From assembly GCF_016887565.1 (NCBI RefSeq), contig NZ_CP069396.1:11390001-11454000 (forward strand): a stretch of 64,000 bases of DNA, written 5' to 3'. The position numbers and the translations under genes are program-made. Position 1 is the first letter of the stretch. Each line of letters begins with the position of its first letter. This stretch comes from Archangium violaceum. Lineage in GTDB: Bacteria; Myxococcota; Myxococcia; Myxococcales; Myxococcaceae. This document shows positions 42,517-52,561 of the stretch, piece after piece. The notes under the pieces were generated by a model, which was not told the DNA's origin, did no database searches, and saw only the letters and a program-made list of their open reading frames with translations.

Positions 42517-44223
42517 TCAGGGCGAACGGTGGACTTCGCGACCGTCTACCACCGTCGCCACTACCTTCGCGTCCACCAGTTTCTTGGGCTCGTCCGCGAC
42601 CGGGTCCACCGACAGCACCGTGAAGTCAGCGTCCATCCCCTCCACCAGACGCCCCCTTCGCCCCTCCGCGAACGACGCCCACGCTGGTCCCACCGTGAAG
42701 CCCTCCAACGCCTCCTCCCCCGTCAGGCGCTCCTGGGGTTGCCACCCGCCCTCGGGCTTTCCCCCCGCGTCCTGACGCGTCCTCGCCGCGTACAGCCCCG
42801 CCAGTACGTCCGGATTCTCGATCGGGAAGTCGCTCCCCAGCGCCAGCACCGCCCCCGCTTCCTTCAGGCTCTTCCACGCGTACGCCCCCTTCAGCCTCTC
42901 CGCCCCCAGCCTCGCCTCCGCCCACCCCATGTCGCTCGTCGCGTGCGTCGGCTGCACGCTCGCCACCAGCCCCGCCTCCCCCAGTTTCTGGATGTCCTCC
43001 GGCCTCAAGATCTGCGCGTGCTCCACCCGGTGTCTCAGCGCCTTCGTCCCCGTCCCCGCCGCCGCTCGGATCAGCGTGTCCACCACCAACGTGTTCGCCC
43101 GGTCTCCAATCGCGTGGATGCACACCTGGAAGCCCCTCTCCATGAAGGCCCACGTCCTCGCCGACAGTTCCTCCGGCTCCATCAGCAACAGCCCCGTCTC
43201 CCCAGGCGCGTCGCTGTAGGGCTCGTGCAGCGCCGCCCCTCTCGAGCCCAGCGCCCCGTCCAACAGGAACTTCACCGACTTCATCTCCAACATCCGCCCG
43301 CTGTACGTCCCCAGCTCCAGGTACGTCTGCCGGTCCCCTCCCTGCCCGTCCGCCATCGCGTACACCCGCACCGGCAGCCTCCCCGCCATGTCCCACATCT
43401 GCAGCCGCCGGAACGTCCTCAGGTCCATCCCCGCGTCGTGCACCCCCGTCAGCCCCACCTCCGCGCACCGCTCCAGCGCCGCCGAGAGTCTCGCCTCCAG
43501 CTGCTCGTCCGTCGGCGGCGGCACCACCCCCGCCACCAGGTCCATCGCGTTGTCCACTAGCACGCCCGTCGGCTCCCCCTTCGCGTCCCTCAGGATGCGG
43601 CCTCCCGCCGGATCCCTCGTCTCGCGCGTGATGCCCGCACGCCGCAGCGCCTCCCCGTTCACCCACGCCGCGTGATGGTCCACCCGCGTCAGGTACACCG
43701 GCGTCCGCGGAAAGCGCGCGTCCAGCTCCGAGCGTCCCGGAAAGCTCTTGCCCGGCCACCCGTTCTGGTCCCATCCCTTTCCCACCAGCCAGTCCCCCTG
43801 GAAGCTCGTGGACGGTGCATCCCCCAGACGCTGGATGACCTCGTCCACCGAGCGCGCTCCCTCCAGCCTCGCCACCGTCAGGCTCCACCCCAGTCCCGCC
43901 AGGTGCGCGTGCGCGTCCACCAGCCCCGGCACCACCACCGCGCTCCCGTAGTCGACGATCCGCGCCCCCTCGCCCGCCGCCTTCAGCACCTCCGCCTTCG
44001 TCCCCACCGCCAACAGCCGCCCCTCGCGCACCGCCAACGCCTGCGCCTCCGGCCTCCTCGCATCCAGCGTCCGGATCCGGCGTGCCACGTAGACTGTCGT
44101 CTCCACTCGCGCTCCCTCGGGCGCCCTCCGGGCGCACCCCAGCCCCAACGCCAGCACCAGCATCCCCAGGAGGACGCCCCGTGCCGCACCGCGGGCCCGT
44201 GTTCCGTGTTCGTGTTGGACCAT
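42517..44223 (-). CDS. YtcJ-like amidohydrolase lipoprotein
   Basis: 568 residues. Signal with LGLGC lipobox. Metal-binding entry VVPGLVDAHAHLAGLG (HxH), then later CIHAIGDRANTLVV, RVEHAQILRPEDI and LALGSDFPIENPD: the YtcJ-type TIM-barrel of amidohydrolase_3. Probably a periplasmic or outer-membrane amide hydrolase. Substrate unknown. Confidence 0.88.
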   Translation of the reverse strand: MVQHEHGTRARGAARGVLLGMLVLALGLGCARRAPEGARVETTVYVARRIRTLDARRPEAQALAVREGRLLAVGTKAEVLKAAGEGARIVDYGSAVVVPGLVDAHAHLAGLGWSLTVARLEGARSVDEVIQRLGDAPSTSFQGDWLVGKGWDQNGWPGKSFPGRSELDARFPRTPVYLTRVDHHAAWVNGEALRRAGITRETRDPAGGRILRDAKGEPTGVLVDNAMDLVAGVVPPPTDEQLEARLSAALERCAEVGLTGVHDAGMDLRTFRRLQMWDMAGRLPVRVYAMADGQGGDRQTYLELGTYSGRMLEMKSVKFLLDGALGSRGAALHEPYSDAPGETGLLLMEPEELSARTWAFMERGFQVCIHAIGDRANTLVVDTLIRAAAGTGTKALRHRVEHAQILRPEDIQKLGEAGLVASVQPTHATSDMGWAEARLGAERLKGAYAWKSLKEAGAVLALGSDFPIENPDVLAGLYAARTRQDAGGKPEGGWQPQERLTGEEALEGFTVGPAWASFAEGRRGRLVEGMDADFTVLSVDPVADEPKKLVDAKVVATVVDGREVHRSP

Positions 44224-44307
44224 CCGCGCCTCTAGCTAGCCGAGTGTCCCGGCCATTGCATCGAGCATCTGGGGCCCAACCGCCCTCGGTGCGGCTCTCG
44301 CACGGGC

Positions 44308-44508
44308 TCACCGCTGTGGAGGGATTCCCCCGTCCGGCTCGGTGATCGGTCCCGCGGGCCCCGGCGGCTCCGCGGGCACGTTCTGCACCTCCTCCCGCTG
44401 TGCCGCGTCATCGAGCGGCTCCCGGTTCTCCGTCCCAGGTGGCTGGGTCGTCCGGCAGGCCAGGAAGCCAACGAGCACTCCCATCCCCATCAGCAGCGCA
44501 CGGCGCAT
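44308..44508 (-). CDS. Small lipoprotein
   Basis: 66 residues. MRRALLMGMGVLVGFLAC gives a lipobox; the rest is Pro/Glu-rich and unstructured (TENREPLDDAAQREE). GGAGGAGGT precedes the ATG. Function unknown; typical of short envelope proteins. Confidence 0.7.
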   Translation of the reverse strand: MRRALLMGMGVLVGFLACRTTQPPGTENREPLDDAAQREEVQNVPAEPPGPAGPITEPDGGIPPQR

Positions 44509-44714
44509 GGGCACCTCCTCCATACCAACGCGTTCCCGCCCACCGTAGGGAGCCCCTCCTTCCACCGCAACGCGCTCTCCCTCCCTCCGTCCGCCAGCGG
44601 ATTCACCCACTCCGCCGGGCACCCTCCCCATCGCCCCCCTCCCCTCCCACCGAGCCTCTCCCTCCCTCCTCCACGCTCGCCACCTCGGCCCCATCCTTCC
44701 AGGCAGGAGGTCTC

Positions 44715-46019
44715 ATGCTCGACGTCGTCGACATCGGTGATCGCTCCCTCGCGTCCTACCGCGGCGTCGCTCCCGACGAGCAGCTCGACGAGCTCGCCCG
44801 CGTCGCCCGCGAACTGCGCGGCGCCCGCATCCTCCACCTCAACGCCACCGCCTATGGAGGTGGCGTCTCGGAGATCCTCCGCTCCAGCGTTCCCCTCCTC
44901 CGCGCTCTCGGCCTCCAGGCCGAGTGGAAGATCATCCGCGGCGACGACGCCTTCTTTCAAATCACCAAGCGCCTTCACAACGGCCTGCAGGGCGCCCCCG
45001 GCGAGCTCTCCGACACCGAGAAGGCCGTCTACCTCGGCAACGCCCAGCTCAACGCACCCCACCTCTCCGAGGGCTACGACTTCGTCATCGTCCACGACCC
45101 CCAGCCCGCCGCCATCCCCGGCCTCGTCCACCACCGCGGCCCCAAGTGGATCTGGCGCTGCCACATCGACACCTCCCACCCCAACCCCGCCATCTGGGAC
45201 TTCCTCCTGCCCTACCTCGGCTCCTACGACGCCGCCGTCTTCACCCTCCAGAGCTTCATCCCTCCCCGCTTCCCCGTCCGCCGCGTCGCCATCATCCCTC
45301 CCGCCATCGACCCCCTCAGCCCCAAGAACCTCTCCCTCCCCGAAGACCTCGCCCGCCACATCCTCGAGTGGATCGGCGTCCGCATCAGCCACCCCCTCGT
45401 CACCCAGGTCAGCCGCTTCGACAAGTGGAAGGATCCCCTCGGCGTCGTCGCCGCCTACCGCCTCGTCCGCCAACGCATCCCCCGCCTCCAGCTCGCCCTC
45501 CTCAGCTCCATGGCCCAGGACGACCCCGAGGCCTGGGACATCTACGAGAAGGTCCGCGCCGAGACCGCCGACGACCACCTCATCCATGTCTTCACCAACC
45601 TCGTCGGCGTGGGCAACGTCGAGGTCAATGCCTTCCAGTCCCTCTCCGATGTCGTCATCCAGAAGTCCCTGCGCGAGGGCTTCGGGCTCGTCGTCTCCGA
45701 GGCCCTCTGGAAGGGCACCCCCGTCGTCGCCGGACGGGTTGGCGGCATTCCCATGCAGATGCCCCCGGGCACCGGCGGCATCCTCGTGGACAGTGTCGAG
45801 GAGTGCGCCGATGCCCTCCTTCATCTCCTGCGTCACCCCCAGGAGGCTCATGCGCTCGGCGCGCGCGGACGGGAGCGCGTCCGGCAGCACTTCCTCATGC
45901 CCCGGCTCGTGCTCGATGAGTTGCTTCTGTTGGAGGCGCTCGCACAGGAACGGCCCGTGGGTGATGCTTCGCGAGAGATCGTGGTGGAGTCACCGCTGGC
46001 CAGCGAGGTGGGGCACTGA
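44715..46019 (+). CDS. treT: Trehalose synthase TreT-type glycosyltransferase
   Basis: 434 residues, GT4. RILHLNATAYGGGVSEILRSSVPLLRALGLQAEWKIIRGDDAFF is the TreT N-terminal pattern; IWRCHIDTSHPNP and REGFGLVVSEALWKGTPVVAGRVGGIPMQ carry the nucleotide-sugar site. TreT joins NDP-glucose to glucose to form trehalose, an osmoprotectant. AGGCAGGAGG precedes ATG 44715. Repeat copy 8 lies right after the stop. Confidence 0.88.
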   Translation: MLDVVDIGDRSLASYRGVAPDEQLDELARVARELRGARILHLNATAYGGGVSEILRSSVPLLRALGLQAEWKIIRGDDAFFQITKRLHNGLQGAPGELSDTEKAVYLGNAQLNAPHLSEGYDFVIVHDPQPAAIPGLVHHRGPKWIWRCHIDTSHPNPAIWDFLLPYLGSYDAAVFTLQSFIPPRFPVRRVAIIPPAIDPLSPKNLSLPEDLARHILEWIGVRISHPLVTQVSRFDKWKDPLGVVAAYRLVRQRIPRLQLALLSSMAQDDPEAWDIYEKVRAETADDHLIHVFTNLVGVGNVEVNAFQSLSDVVIQKSLREGFGLVVSEALWKGTPVVAGRVGGIPMQMPPGTGGILVDSVEECADALLHLLRHPQEAHALGARGRERVRQHFLMPRLVLDELLLLEALAQERPVGDASREIVVESPLASEVGH

Positions 46020-46029
46020 GACGGGGGAT

Positions 46030-46066
46030 GACCCTCACCCCAGCCCTCTCCCAGAGGGAGAGGGGG
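46030..46066 (+). repeat. Dispersed palindromic repeat, copy 8
   Basis: ACCCTCACCCC then CTCTCCCAGAGGGAGAGG; just after treT. Confidence 0.9.
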
Positions 46067-46213
46067 CTGCGGAGCGCTGCTGTGTAGCACAGCGGACCCC
46101 TCGGCTCCCCGCGCAGTGCACGGCTGGATGGATGCCCTCCAAGGTGGGGTGACTTTGCTCGGGCTGGTGGTCAGTGGTTCCGCTGGTTCTCAGAGGTGGA
46201 GCACGAGGACGGA

Positions 46214-46250
46214 TACCCTCACCCCGTCCCTCTCCCAGAGGGAGAGGGGT
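46214..46250 (+). repeat. Dispersed palindromic repeat, copy 9
   Basis: ACCCTCACCCC then CTCTCCCAGAGGGAGAGG; upstream of the NfeD gene. Confidence 0.9.
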
Positions 46251-46296
46251 TGGGGCCGCGGTGTTGGGGCCGCGGTACAAGGAAGTGGGGTTCGCG

Positions 46297-47640
46297 ATGC
46301 TCGGGGCGTTCGGGCGATTGGCCGTGGTGGCCCTGGCGCTGGGGGTGATTCTGCTCGGCCAGGCGGACGGACATGCGGATTCCCCGTCGCCCCCCACCGT
46401 CTCCCTCTGTGTCCTCGATGGCATGGTCGATGCCGGCTCCAGCGCCTACCTCGTCGACTGTGTCCGGCGCGCCCAGGACTCCGGTCATCAGGCGCTCCTC
46501 CTCCGCCTCGACACCCCCGGCGGCGAGCTCGAATCCACTCGCGATATCGTCCGCGCCTTCCTCGGCGCTCGCATCCCCGTGCTGGTGTGGGTGGGACCTT
46601 CCGGCGCCAGGGCCGGCAGTGCCGGAGTCTTCATCACCCTCTCCTCCCACCTGGCCGCCATGGCCCCCGGCACCAACATCGGCGCCGCCCACCCCGTCGT
46701 CGGTCTCACCGGACAGGACCCCGAGGAGGCCGGCGGCAAGGAGATGGCCCGGAAGATCGAGAACGACGCCGTCGCCTTCGTCGAGGCCATCGCCAAACAG
46801 CGCGGCCGCAACGTCGAGTGGGCCATCAGCGCCGTCCGCCAGAGCGAGAGCGTCCCCGCCGAGAGGGCCCTCGCGCTGCACGTCATCGAGCACGTCGCCC
46901 CCACCCAGGAGGCCTTTCTCGAATGGGCCAACGGCCGCACCGTCACCGTCGCCGACACGCCCGTCACCCTGCGCACCGCCAACGCCCAGGTGGTGGAGCT
47001 CGCGCCCTCCCTCTCCCAGCGCGTCCTCCACGTCCTCGCCCAGCCCGCCGTCGTCTACGTCCTCTTCCTCATCGCCGGCCTCTGCATCACCGTGGAGCTC
47101 ACCCACCCCGGCCTCTTCGCCCCCGGCATCGTCGGCGTGGTGTGCCTGGTGCTCGCCCTGCTCGCCTCCTCCGCCCTGCCCGTGCGCACAGGCGCCCTCG
47201 TCCTGTTGTTGCTCGGCGTCGCGCTGCTCGTCGCCGAGCTCTTCGTCACCAGCGGCCTGCTCGGCGCCACCGGCACCGTGCTGCTCGTGCTCGGCGGCGT
47301 GTTCCTCGTCGACCGCTTCGACGCGGACTGGTTCGTCGACCGTCCCCTGCGGATTCCCCTGCAGACGCTCATCCCCACCGCCGTCTTCTTCGCCGGGGCC
47401 GCCGTCTTCCTCGCCTTCCGCGCCGCCGAGACCCGACACAAGCCCCAGCTCGCCGGAGACGTGGGCCTCGTGGGCGAGGTGGGCCAGGTACTCGAGGCCG
47501 TCTCGTCCTCTGGCGGCGAGGTGTTCGTCCACGGCGAGCGCTGGTCCGCTGTCTCCTCCTCGCCCCTGGCCCCCGGCGCCCGCGTGGTGGTGCGCCGCGT
47601 GGAGGGGCTCACCCTCTTCGTCGACGAGGTGAAGCCATGA
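46297..47640 (+). CDS. NfeD-type membrane serine protease
   Basis: 447 residues. Signal peptide, then a ClpP-like domain with [16 protein letters not shown] and [14 protein letters not shown] (Ser near 108); Lys in the next helix would complete the Ser-Lys dyad. Then several membrane helices ([52 protein letters not shown]) and a C-terminal OB-like NfeD domain. Translationally coupled to slipin, the usual partner it cleaves in membranes. Confidence 0.92.
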   Translation: MLGAFGRLAVVALALGVILLGQADGHADSPSPPTVSLCVLDGMVDAGSSAYLVDCVRRAQDSGHQALLLRLDTPGGELESTRDIVRAFLGARIPVLVWVGPSGARAGSAGVFITLSSHLAAMAPGTNIGAAHPVVGLTGQDPEEAGGKEMARKIENDAVAFVEAIAKQRGRNVEWAISAVRQSESVPAERALALHVIEHVAPTQEAFLEWANGRTVTVADTPVTLRTANAQVVELAPSLSQRVLHVLAQPAVVYVLFLIAGLCITVELTHPGLFAPGIVGVVCLVLALLASSALPVRTGALVLLLLGVALLVAELFVTSGLLGATGTVLLVLGGVFLVDRFDADWFVDRPLRIPLQTLIPTAVFFAGAAVFLAFRAAETRHKPQLAGDVGLVGEVGQVLEAVSSSGGEVFVHGERWSAVSSSPLAPGARVVVRRVEGLTLFVDEVKP

Positions 47641-48398
47641 ACGACTTCTTCCTGAATGCCCTCGGGCTGCTCATCCCCCTGGGCATCCTCGTGCTCCTCT
47701 TCCTCTCCGGCGTGCGCATCGTCAACGAGTACGAGAGCGGCGTCGTCTTCCGCCTCGGCCGCTTCGTGGGCCTCAAGCGCGCCGGCTTCCGGTGGATCAT
47801 CCCCTTCGTCGAGCGCATCGTCATCATCGACATGCGCACCGTCGCGCGCGACGTGCCCCCTCAGGACGTCATCACCCGGGACAACGTCAGTGTGAAGGTG
47901 AGCGCCGTCGTCTACTTCCGCGTCATCCACGCCGACAAGGCCGTGCTCCAGGTCGAGGACTACCTCTACGCCACCAGCCAGCTCGCTCAAACCACCCTGC
48001 GCGCCATCCTCGGACAGGTGGAGCTGGATCAGCTCCTCTCCGAGCGCGACCGCGTCAACCGCGACATCCAGAAGGTGCTCGATGCCCACACCGACCCGTG
48101 GGGCATCAAGGTCTCCAACGTCGAGGTGAAGCACATCGACCTGCCCGTGGAGATGCAGCGCGCCATCGCCCGCCAGGCCGAGGCCGAGCGCGAACGCCGC
48201 GCGAAGATCATCGCCGCCGAGGGCGAGCACCAGGCCGCCGAGAAGCTCTTCCTCGCCGCCGACGTGCTCAACCGCAACCCCATCACCCTCCAGCTGCGCT
48301 ACCTGCAGACGCTCGTGGAGATAACGGGCGGTGGCAACCAGACCATCATCCCCATTCCCCTCGACCTCATACGCGCCCTCGGCCTGCAACCGAAGTGA
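47637..48398 (+). CDS. Slipin (SPFH/stomatin-like) protein
   Basis: 253 residues. N-terminal membrane hairpin ([17 protein letters not shown]), then SPFH domain with [12 protein letters not shown] and [25 protein letters not shown], and an alpha-helical tail with [19 protein letters not shown]. Forms oligomers at the membrane that recruit NfeD-type proteases. Overlaps the NfeD stop by four bases (ATGA at 47637). Confidence 0.93.
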   Translation: MNDFFLNALGLLIPLGILVLLFLSGVRIVNEYESGVVFRLGRFVGLKRAGFRWIIPFVERIVIIDMRTVARDVPPQDVITRDNVSVKVSAVVYFRVIHADKAVLQVEDYLYATSQLAQTTLRAILGQVELDQLLSERDRVNRDIQKVLDAHTDPWGIKVSNVEVKHIDLPVEMQRAIARQAEAERERRAKIIAAEGEHQAAEKLFLAADVLNRNPITLQLRYLQTLVEITGGGNQTIIPIPLDLIRALGLQPK

Positions 48399-48419
48399 GT
48401 GCCGGACGCCCCGGTGCGC

Positions 48420-48917
48420 TCAGCTCCTTCGCTCCTCCGTGGGGGCGGGGACCTCGGCGTCCTCGTACATCTCGCGCTTCTCCAGCGCGATCGCGTCCCG
48501 GCCGAGCCGCAGCGACGCCAGCGCGAACACCGCGATGACGCCCAGCAGCACCACGCCCACCGAGAAGGACACCACCGGCAGCACATCCGGCACGCCGAAG
48601 CGCCGCTGCGACAGGTACAGCAGCGAGGTCAGCACGAACGAGATGAGCGCCCCGTAGTCCATCCCCATCGCCCGCGCCAGCAGCAGGTGCCTCCGGTCCA
48701 GGATGGCCACCTCCGCCTTCAGCAGCTCGCGTCGCGGATCTCCCTTCGGCAGCGAGCGCCACTCGCGCAGCATCTCCCGCATCCGGGACGTCATCCGCCC
48801 AATCTGGTTGTCCAGCCCCGTGGCCAGGATGCCGCACGCGGACACCATGACCGCCGGTGTCACCGCCGCTCCGATGACCCGGATGGAAGAGATGTCCACG
48901 CCGCCCGTCGCGTCCAT
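48420..48917 (-). CDS. DUF2721 membrane protein
   Basis: 165 residues. IRVIGAAVTPAVMVSACGILATGLDNQIGRMTSRMREM and two C-terminal membrane helices (YGALISFVLTSLLYL, VSFSVGVVLLGVIAVFALA) match DUF2721. Function unknown. Convergent with slipin. Confidence 0.82.
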   Translation of the reverse strand: MDATGGVDISSIRVIGAAVTPAVMVSACGILATGLDNQIGRMTSRMREMLREWRSLPKGDPRRELLKAEVAILDRRHLLLARAMGMDYGALISFVLTSLLYLSQRRFGVPDVLPVVSFSVGVVLLGVIAVFALASLRLGRDAIALEKREMYEDAEVPAPTEERRS

Positions 48918-48995
48918 GGGCCCTCCTCTGACCCACCCGACCCGCCCGGCGCAAGCCCGGCCGCCTGCTCCCCCCCATCCTCACAGTGGTTTCAT

Positions 48996-49051
48996 GACAG
49001 TGACAAATCGACAGTGACGACTTGACACCAGAACTGTCGGGTCCTACTGTC
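48996..49051 (+). promoter_or_regulatory. Promoter/operator of merR-VWA operon
   Basis: TTGACA (49022-49027), 17-base spacer, TACTGT (49045-49050). GACAGT at 48996 and 49010 and ACTGTC at 49033 and 49046 form nested inverted repeats over the promoter, a likely autoregulation site. The GTG start is 7 bases after the -10, so the message may be leaderless. Confidence 0.6.
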
Positions 49052-49057
49052 TGGGTC

Positions 49058-49552
49058 GTGAGCACAACGAAGACATCCAAGGAGTGGAAGCTGACGGAGC
49101 TGGCCGAGGCGGCGGGCGTGTCCCCCCGGACCGTGCGCTACTACGTCCAGCGTGGACTCCTGCCCGCCCCGCCCTTCAAGGGGCCGGACACCGTCTACGG
49201 GGAGGACCACCTGCTGCGCCTCAAGGCCATCCGCGCCCTACAGGCGAAGTTCCTCCCGCTCGATGCCATCCAGGTGGAGCTGGCGCGGCTGGGTCCCGAT
49301 GAGCTGAAGGCGCTCGCCGACACGGACTCCGCCCGCCTTGCGTCCCCCACCGCCGAGGCCCCCGCCCCGGCGCCTCTCCCGAGCCCGGAAAAGGCCGAGG
49401 CGTCTGTCTCCCCCTCGGAGGGGGTGACAAGCTGGCGCCGGTGGGAGCTGGCACCAGGGCTGGAGCTGCACCTCGCCGATACGGCGGACGCGAAGACCCG
49501 GGCGCTCGTGGAGCGTGTGCGCGCCCTCATCCAGGAGTCCCAGGAAAGGTAG
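49058..49552 (+). CDS. MerR-family regulator
   Basis: 164 residues. KEWKLTELAEAAGVSPRTVRYYVQRGLLPAPPFKG is the MerR winged helix; the VYGEDHLLRLKAIRALQAKFLPLDAI follow-on is typical. The C-terminal half is Ala/Pro-rich plus a short unclassified domain; no Cys metal site is seen. GTG 49058 is favoured; TTG 49022 is part of the -35 box. It is followed in 4 bases by the VIT/VWA gene it probably controls. Confidence 0.85.
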   Translation: MSTTKTSKEWKLTELAEAAGVSPRTVRYYVQRGLLPAPPFKGPDTVYGEDHLLRLKAIRALQAKFLPLDAIQVELARLGPDELKALADTDSARLASPTAEAPAPAPLPSPEKAEASVSPSEGVTSWRRWELAPGLELHLADTADAKTRALVERVRALIQESQER

Positions 49553-49556
49553 AGCC

Positions 49557-52208
49557 ATGGAGAACGTCGAGAACGTCAAGGCAGGGCTGTACACGCAGAG
49601 CGGTGCCCAGGTTCCCCTTCAGGGCGTGGACGTTACCGGTGAACTCCTCGGCGGCCATGCCAGGGTGCGCGTGCGCCAGCGCTACCGCAACGCCGAGTCC
49701 AGGCCCGTCGAGGCCGTCTACGTCTTTCCGCTGCCCTCCGACGCCACGCTCACCGCGTTCTCCATGGAGTGTGCCGGGCGCCGCGTGCACGGCATCCTCA
49801 AGGAGCGCGAGGAGGCCTTCCGCGCCTATGACGACGCGGTGACGGCCGGCCACGGCGCCGCGCTGCTCGACCAGGAGCGCCCCAACGTCTTCACCGCCCA
49901 GGTGGGCAACCTCCTGCCCGGCGAGGAGACGCTCGTCGAGGTGGAGTTCCTCCAGGCCATCCAGGTGGAGGAAGGCTGCGTGCGCTGGGCCCTGCCCACC
50001 CTCGTCGCCCCCCGCTACATCCCTGGCAACTCCCAGGGTGACCGCACCGCCCACGGCGCGGCCAATCCCACCAACCGCGTGCCCGACGCGGACCGCATCA
50101 CCCCGCCCGTGGGCGACGCGCGCTACGGCCTCACGTTGGACCTGCTCGTCTCGCTCGGCCGCGAGGTGGTGGTGGAGAGCCCCTCGCACAAGCTGGACGT
50201 CTCCCGCGCCGAGGGCGGCATGCGCGTGAAGCTCTCCCAGCCAAACGTGGCGCTGGACCGCGACCTCGTGCTCAGCGTGCGCAGCCCCGACACAAGCACC
50301 CCGCTCACCACGCTCGTCACCCACCGCAAGGGCCAGGAGCCCGGCACCTTCGCGCTCACCGTGGTGCCGGACCTGCTCGGCATGGCCGCGGGCCCCAAGC
50401 GCCAGGAGGTGGTGTTCGTCGTGGACACCTCCGGATCCATGGACGGCGAGAGCCTCCCCCAGGCCCAGGGCGCGCTCCGCCTGTGCCTGCGCCACCTGCG
50501 CGAGGGCGACCGCTTCAACATCATCGCCTTCGAGAACTCCTTCCGCCTCTTCTCGCCGGAGCCCGTCGTCTTCACCCAGAAGACGTTGGAGCAGGCCGAC
50601 CGCTGGGTGGCCGCCCTGCACGCCAGCGGTGGCACCGAGCTGCTCGAGCCCATGCGGGCCGCCGTGCGGGCCGTGCCGGATGGCGTGGTGGTGCTCCTCA
50701 CGGATGGCCAGGTGGGCAACGAGTCGGAGATCCTCGACGCGGTGATGGCCGAGCGGAAGACGGCGCGCCTCTACTCCTTCGGCATCGGCACCAACGTGAG
50801 TGACGTGCTGCTCAAGGACATGGCCCGGCAGACGGGCGGCGCGGTGGAGTTCATCCACCCCGGCGAGCGCATCGACGACAAGGTGGTGGCCCAGTTCTCC
50901 CGCGCGCTCGCGCCGCGCGTCACCGGCGTGGAGGTGCGCTTCGAGGGCGTGGAGGCCTCGGAGCTGGCCCCCGCCGAGCCGCCGCAGCTCGTGGACGGCA
51001 CGCCGTGGAGCCTCTTCGGCCGCTACACCACGCCCGGCTCGGGCAGGGTGGTGCTCAAGGGGAAGTCGGGCGCGGAGACGTTCTCGCTCTCCATCCCCGT
51101 GAGCTTCCCCGCCGAGAGCGATAGGCCCGCGGTGGAGAAGCTGTGGGCCGCCGAGCGCATTCGCGCCTGGCAGGACGCCGCGCTCGTGGGCCGGCGCGCC
51201 CAGGCCCTCAAGGAGCGCATCGTCCAGCTCGCGCTCGCGCACGGCATCGTCACGCCGTACACCTCCTTCGTCGTGGTGGAGGAGCGCACCGGCGAGCGCC
51301 GCGCCTCGGGCCAGCCCGAGACGCGCGTCGTCCCCGTCCACGCCCCCGCCGGCTGGGCCATGTTCGGCACCGCCAAGCAGGAGGAGGCGGAGGGCGCGGC
51401 CATGCCCTCCCTGGCCGCGGCGACGCCCCGGAACCGCGGGGCGGCCCCGAAGAAGGTGGCCGCATCCTTCGCGAATGTCTCCGCGGGTGCGCCACCGCCC
51501 CCCTCGCCCGTCCGGTACGCGTCCGCTCCGGCCGCAATGCCTCCTCCGGCTCCCGGCGCGCCGGCTCCCGCGGCGGCGGCTCCCGTGGTAGCCGCCGCCC
51601 GGCCCCAGGAGCAGGCGAAGGGTGGTGGCTTCTTCGAGCGGCTGCTCAGGAGCAAGGCGAAGGAGGTTGCGTCCTCGGCGGGGCCTGGCGGGGATGCCTT
51701 CGCGGCTCCCGAGCCCCTCTCCCTGGAGGCCCCCAGCGTTGACTCCCTGGACTTCGAGGGCGATGACGAGGCCATCTCGGTGCGGCGCGAGGGATTGGCG
51801 GCCGGAGGCCTTGGAGAGGTCGCCACCGATGGCGGCGTGGGCCTGCTCGAGAAGCAGCTCGCCAGCGGCCTGTGGGCCGGTACGGGGACTGGGCCCGAGC
51901 CCGTTCGCCAGGCTCGCGCCACCGCGCTCGCCCTGCTGGAGTTGCTGCGCCTGGGGATTACCAGCAGCCACGCGTTGCACGGCGCCCAGGTGAAGAAGGC
52001 CGTCGAGGCCCTGCTCGCGCTCGTGCCACAGTTGAGTGGTGCTCCCGATGTGGCCGAGCTCGTCCTCGGCGTGGCCTGGCTCGTGGCCGCGGGTCCTCGC
52101 ACCCGGGGACGGATTGCCCAGGCCGCTCAGCCCATCGCCGGGCTCAGCTCGCGGCTGGAGAACGAGGTGGCCCTTCGCCAGCACGTGGATGCGCTGGCGG
52201 CGCGGTAG
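49557..52208 (+). CDS. VIT and von Willebrand A domain protein
   Basis: 883 residues. VIT domain near 1-130 (VRVRQRYRNAESRPVEAVYVFPLP), VWA near 280-450 with MIDAS DTSGSMDGES and TDGQVGNES, then a long Ala/Pro-rich linker (residues ~620-700) and a C-terminal helical domain. No signal peptide, so possibly cytoplasmic. VIT/VWA proteins (like inter-alpha-trypsin inhibitor heavy chain) bind ligands by metal; the bacterial role is unknown. ATG 49557 with AGGAAAGG upstream. Confidence 0.88.
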   Translation: MENVENVKAGLYTQSGAQVPLQGVDVTGELLGGHARVRVRQRYRNAESRPVEAVYVFPLPSDATLTAFSMECAGRRVHGILKEREEAFRAYDDAVTAGHGAALLDQERPNVFTAQVGNLLPGEETLVEVEFLQAIQVEEGCVRWALPTLVAPRYIPGNSQGDRTAHGAANPTNRVPDADRITPPVGDARYGLTLDLLVSLGREVVVESPSHKLDVSRAEGGMRVKLSQPNVALDRDLVLSVRSPDTSTPLTTLVTHRKGQEPGTFALTVVPDLLGMAAGPKRQEVVFVVDTSGSMDGESLPQAQGALRLCLRHLREGDRFNIIAFENSFRLFSPEPVVFTQKTLEQADRWVAALHASGGTELLEPMRAAVRAVPDGVVVLLTDGQVGNESEILDAVMAERKTARLYSFGIGTNVSDVLLKDMARQTGGAVEFIHPGERIDDKVVAQFSRALAPRVTGVEVRFEGVEASELAPAEPPQLVDGTPWSLFGRYTTPGSGRVVLKGKSGAETFSLSIPVSFPAESDRPAVEKLWAAERIRAWQDAALVGRRAQALKERIVQLALAHGIVTPYTSFVVVEERTGERRASGQPETRVVPVHAPAGWAMFGTAKQEEAEGAAMPSLAAATPRNRGAAPKKVAASFANVSAGAPPPPSPVRYASAPAAMPPPAPGAPAPAAAAPVVAAARPQEQAKGGGFFERLLRSKAKEVASSAGPGGDAFAAPEPLSLEAPSVDSLDFEGDDEAISVRREGLAAGGLGEVATDGGVGLLEKQLASGLWAGTGTGPEPVRQARATALALLELLRLGITSSHALHGAQVKKAVEALLALVPQLSGAPDVAELVLGVAWLVAAGPRTRGRIAQAAQPIAGLSSRLENEVALRQHVDALAAR

Positions 52209-52218
52209 AGCAGGCGGA

Positions 52219-52548
52219 GTCACGGAAGGGGAGACCCTCACCCCAGCCCTCTCCCAGAGGGAGAGGGAGCATTCACGGTGTCACGGAAGGGGAGACCCTC
52301 ACCCCAGCCCTCTCCCAGAGGGAGAGGGAGCATTCACGGTGTCACAAGGGGGAAGACCCTCACCCCAGCCCTCTCCCAGAGGGAGAGGGAGCATTTACGG
52401 TGAGGAATCGGGTTGGACCCTCTCCCTCTGGGAGAGGGACGGGGTGAGGGTATGGGGTGGACTCGGGTTCCCCATTTCCCGCGCTCCACGGATTGGAAAA
52501 CGGGGACAGGCACCCTCACCCTGACCCTCTCCCGGAGGGAGAGGGGAT
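52219..52548. repeat. Array of five dispersed-repeat copies
   Basis: Copies 10-14. The first three are 61-base tandem units beginning GTCACGG or GTCACAA at 52219, 52280 and 52341, each with ACCCTCACCCC plus CTCTCCCAGAGGGAGAGG. The fourth (52417-52452) is inverted; the fifth (52511-52548) is direct with CTCTCCCGGAGGGAGAGG. Between convergent VWA and di-heme genes, 353 bases without a gene. Confidence 0.95.
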
Positions 52549-52561
52549 GAATGAATGGGAG

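Noticed and set aside
49527-52241. Long minus-strand frame, 904 codons, opposite the VIT/VWA gene
   Set aside because: Shadow frame; VIT/VWA motifs are intact on the plus strand.
52219-52548. CRISPR-like array
   Set aside because: Units are palindromic repeat copies with no unique spacers; one is inverted and unit contents are the same.
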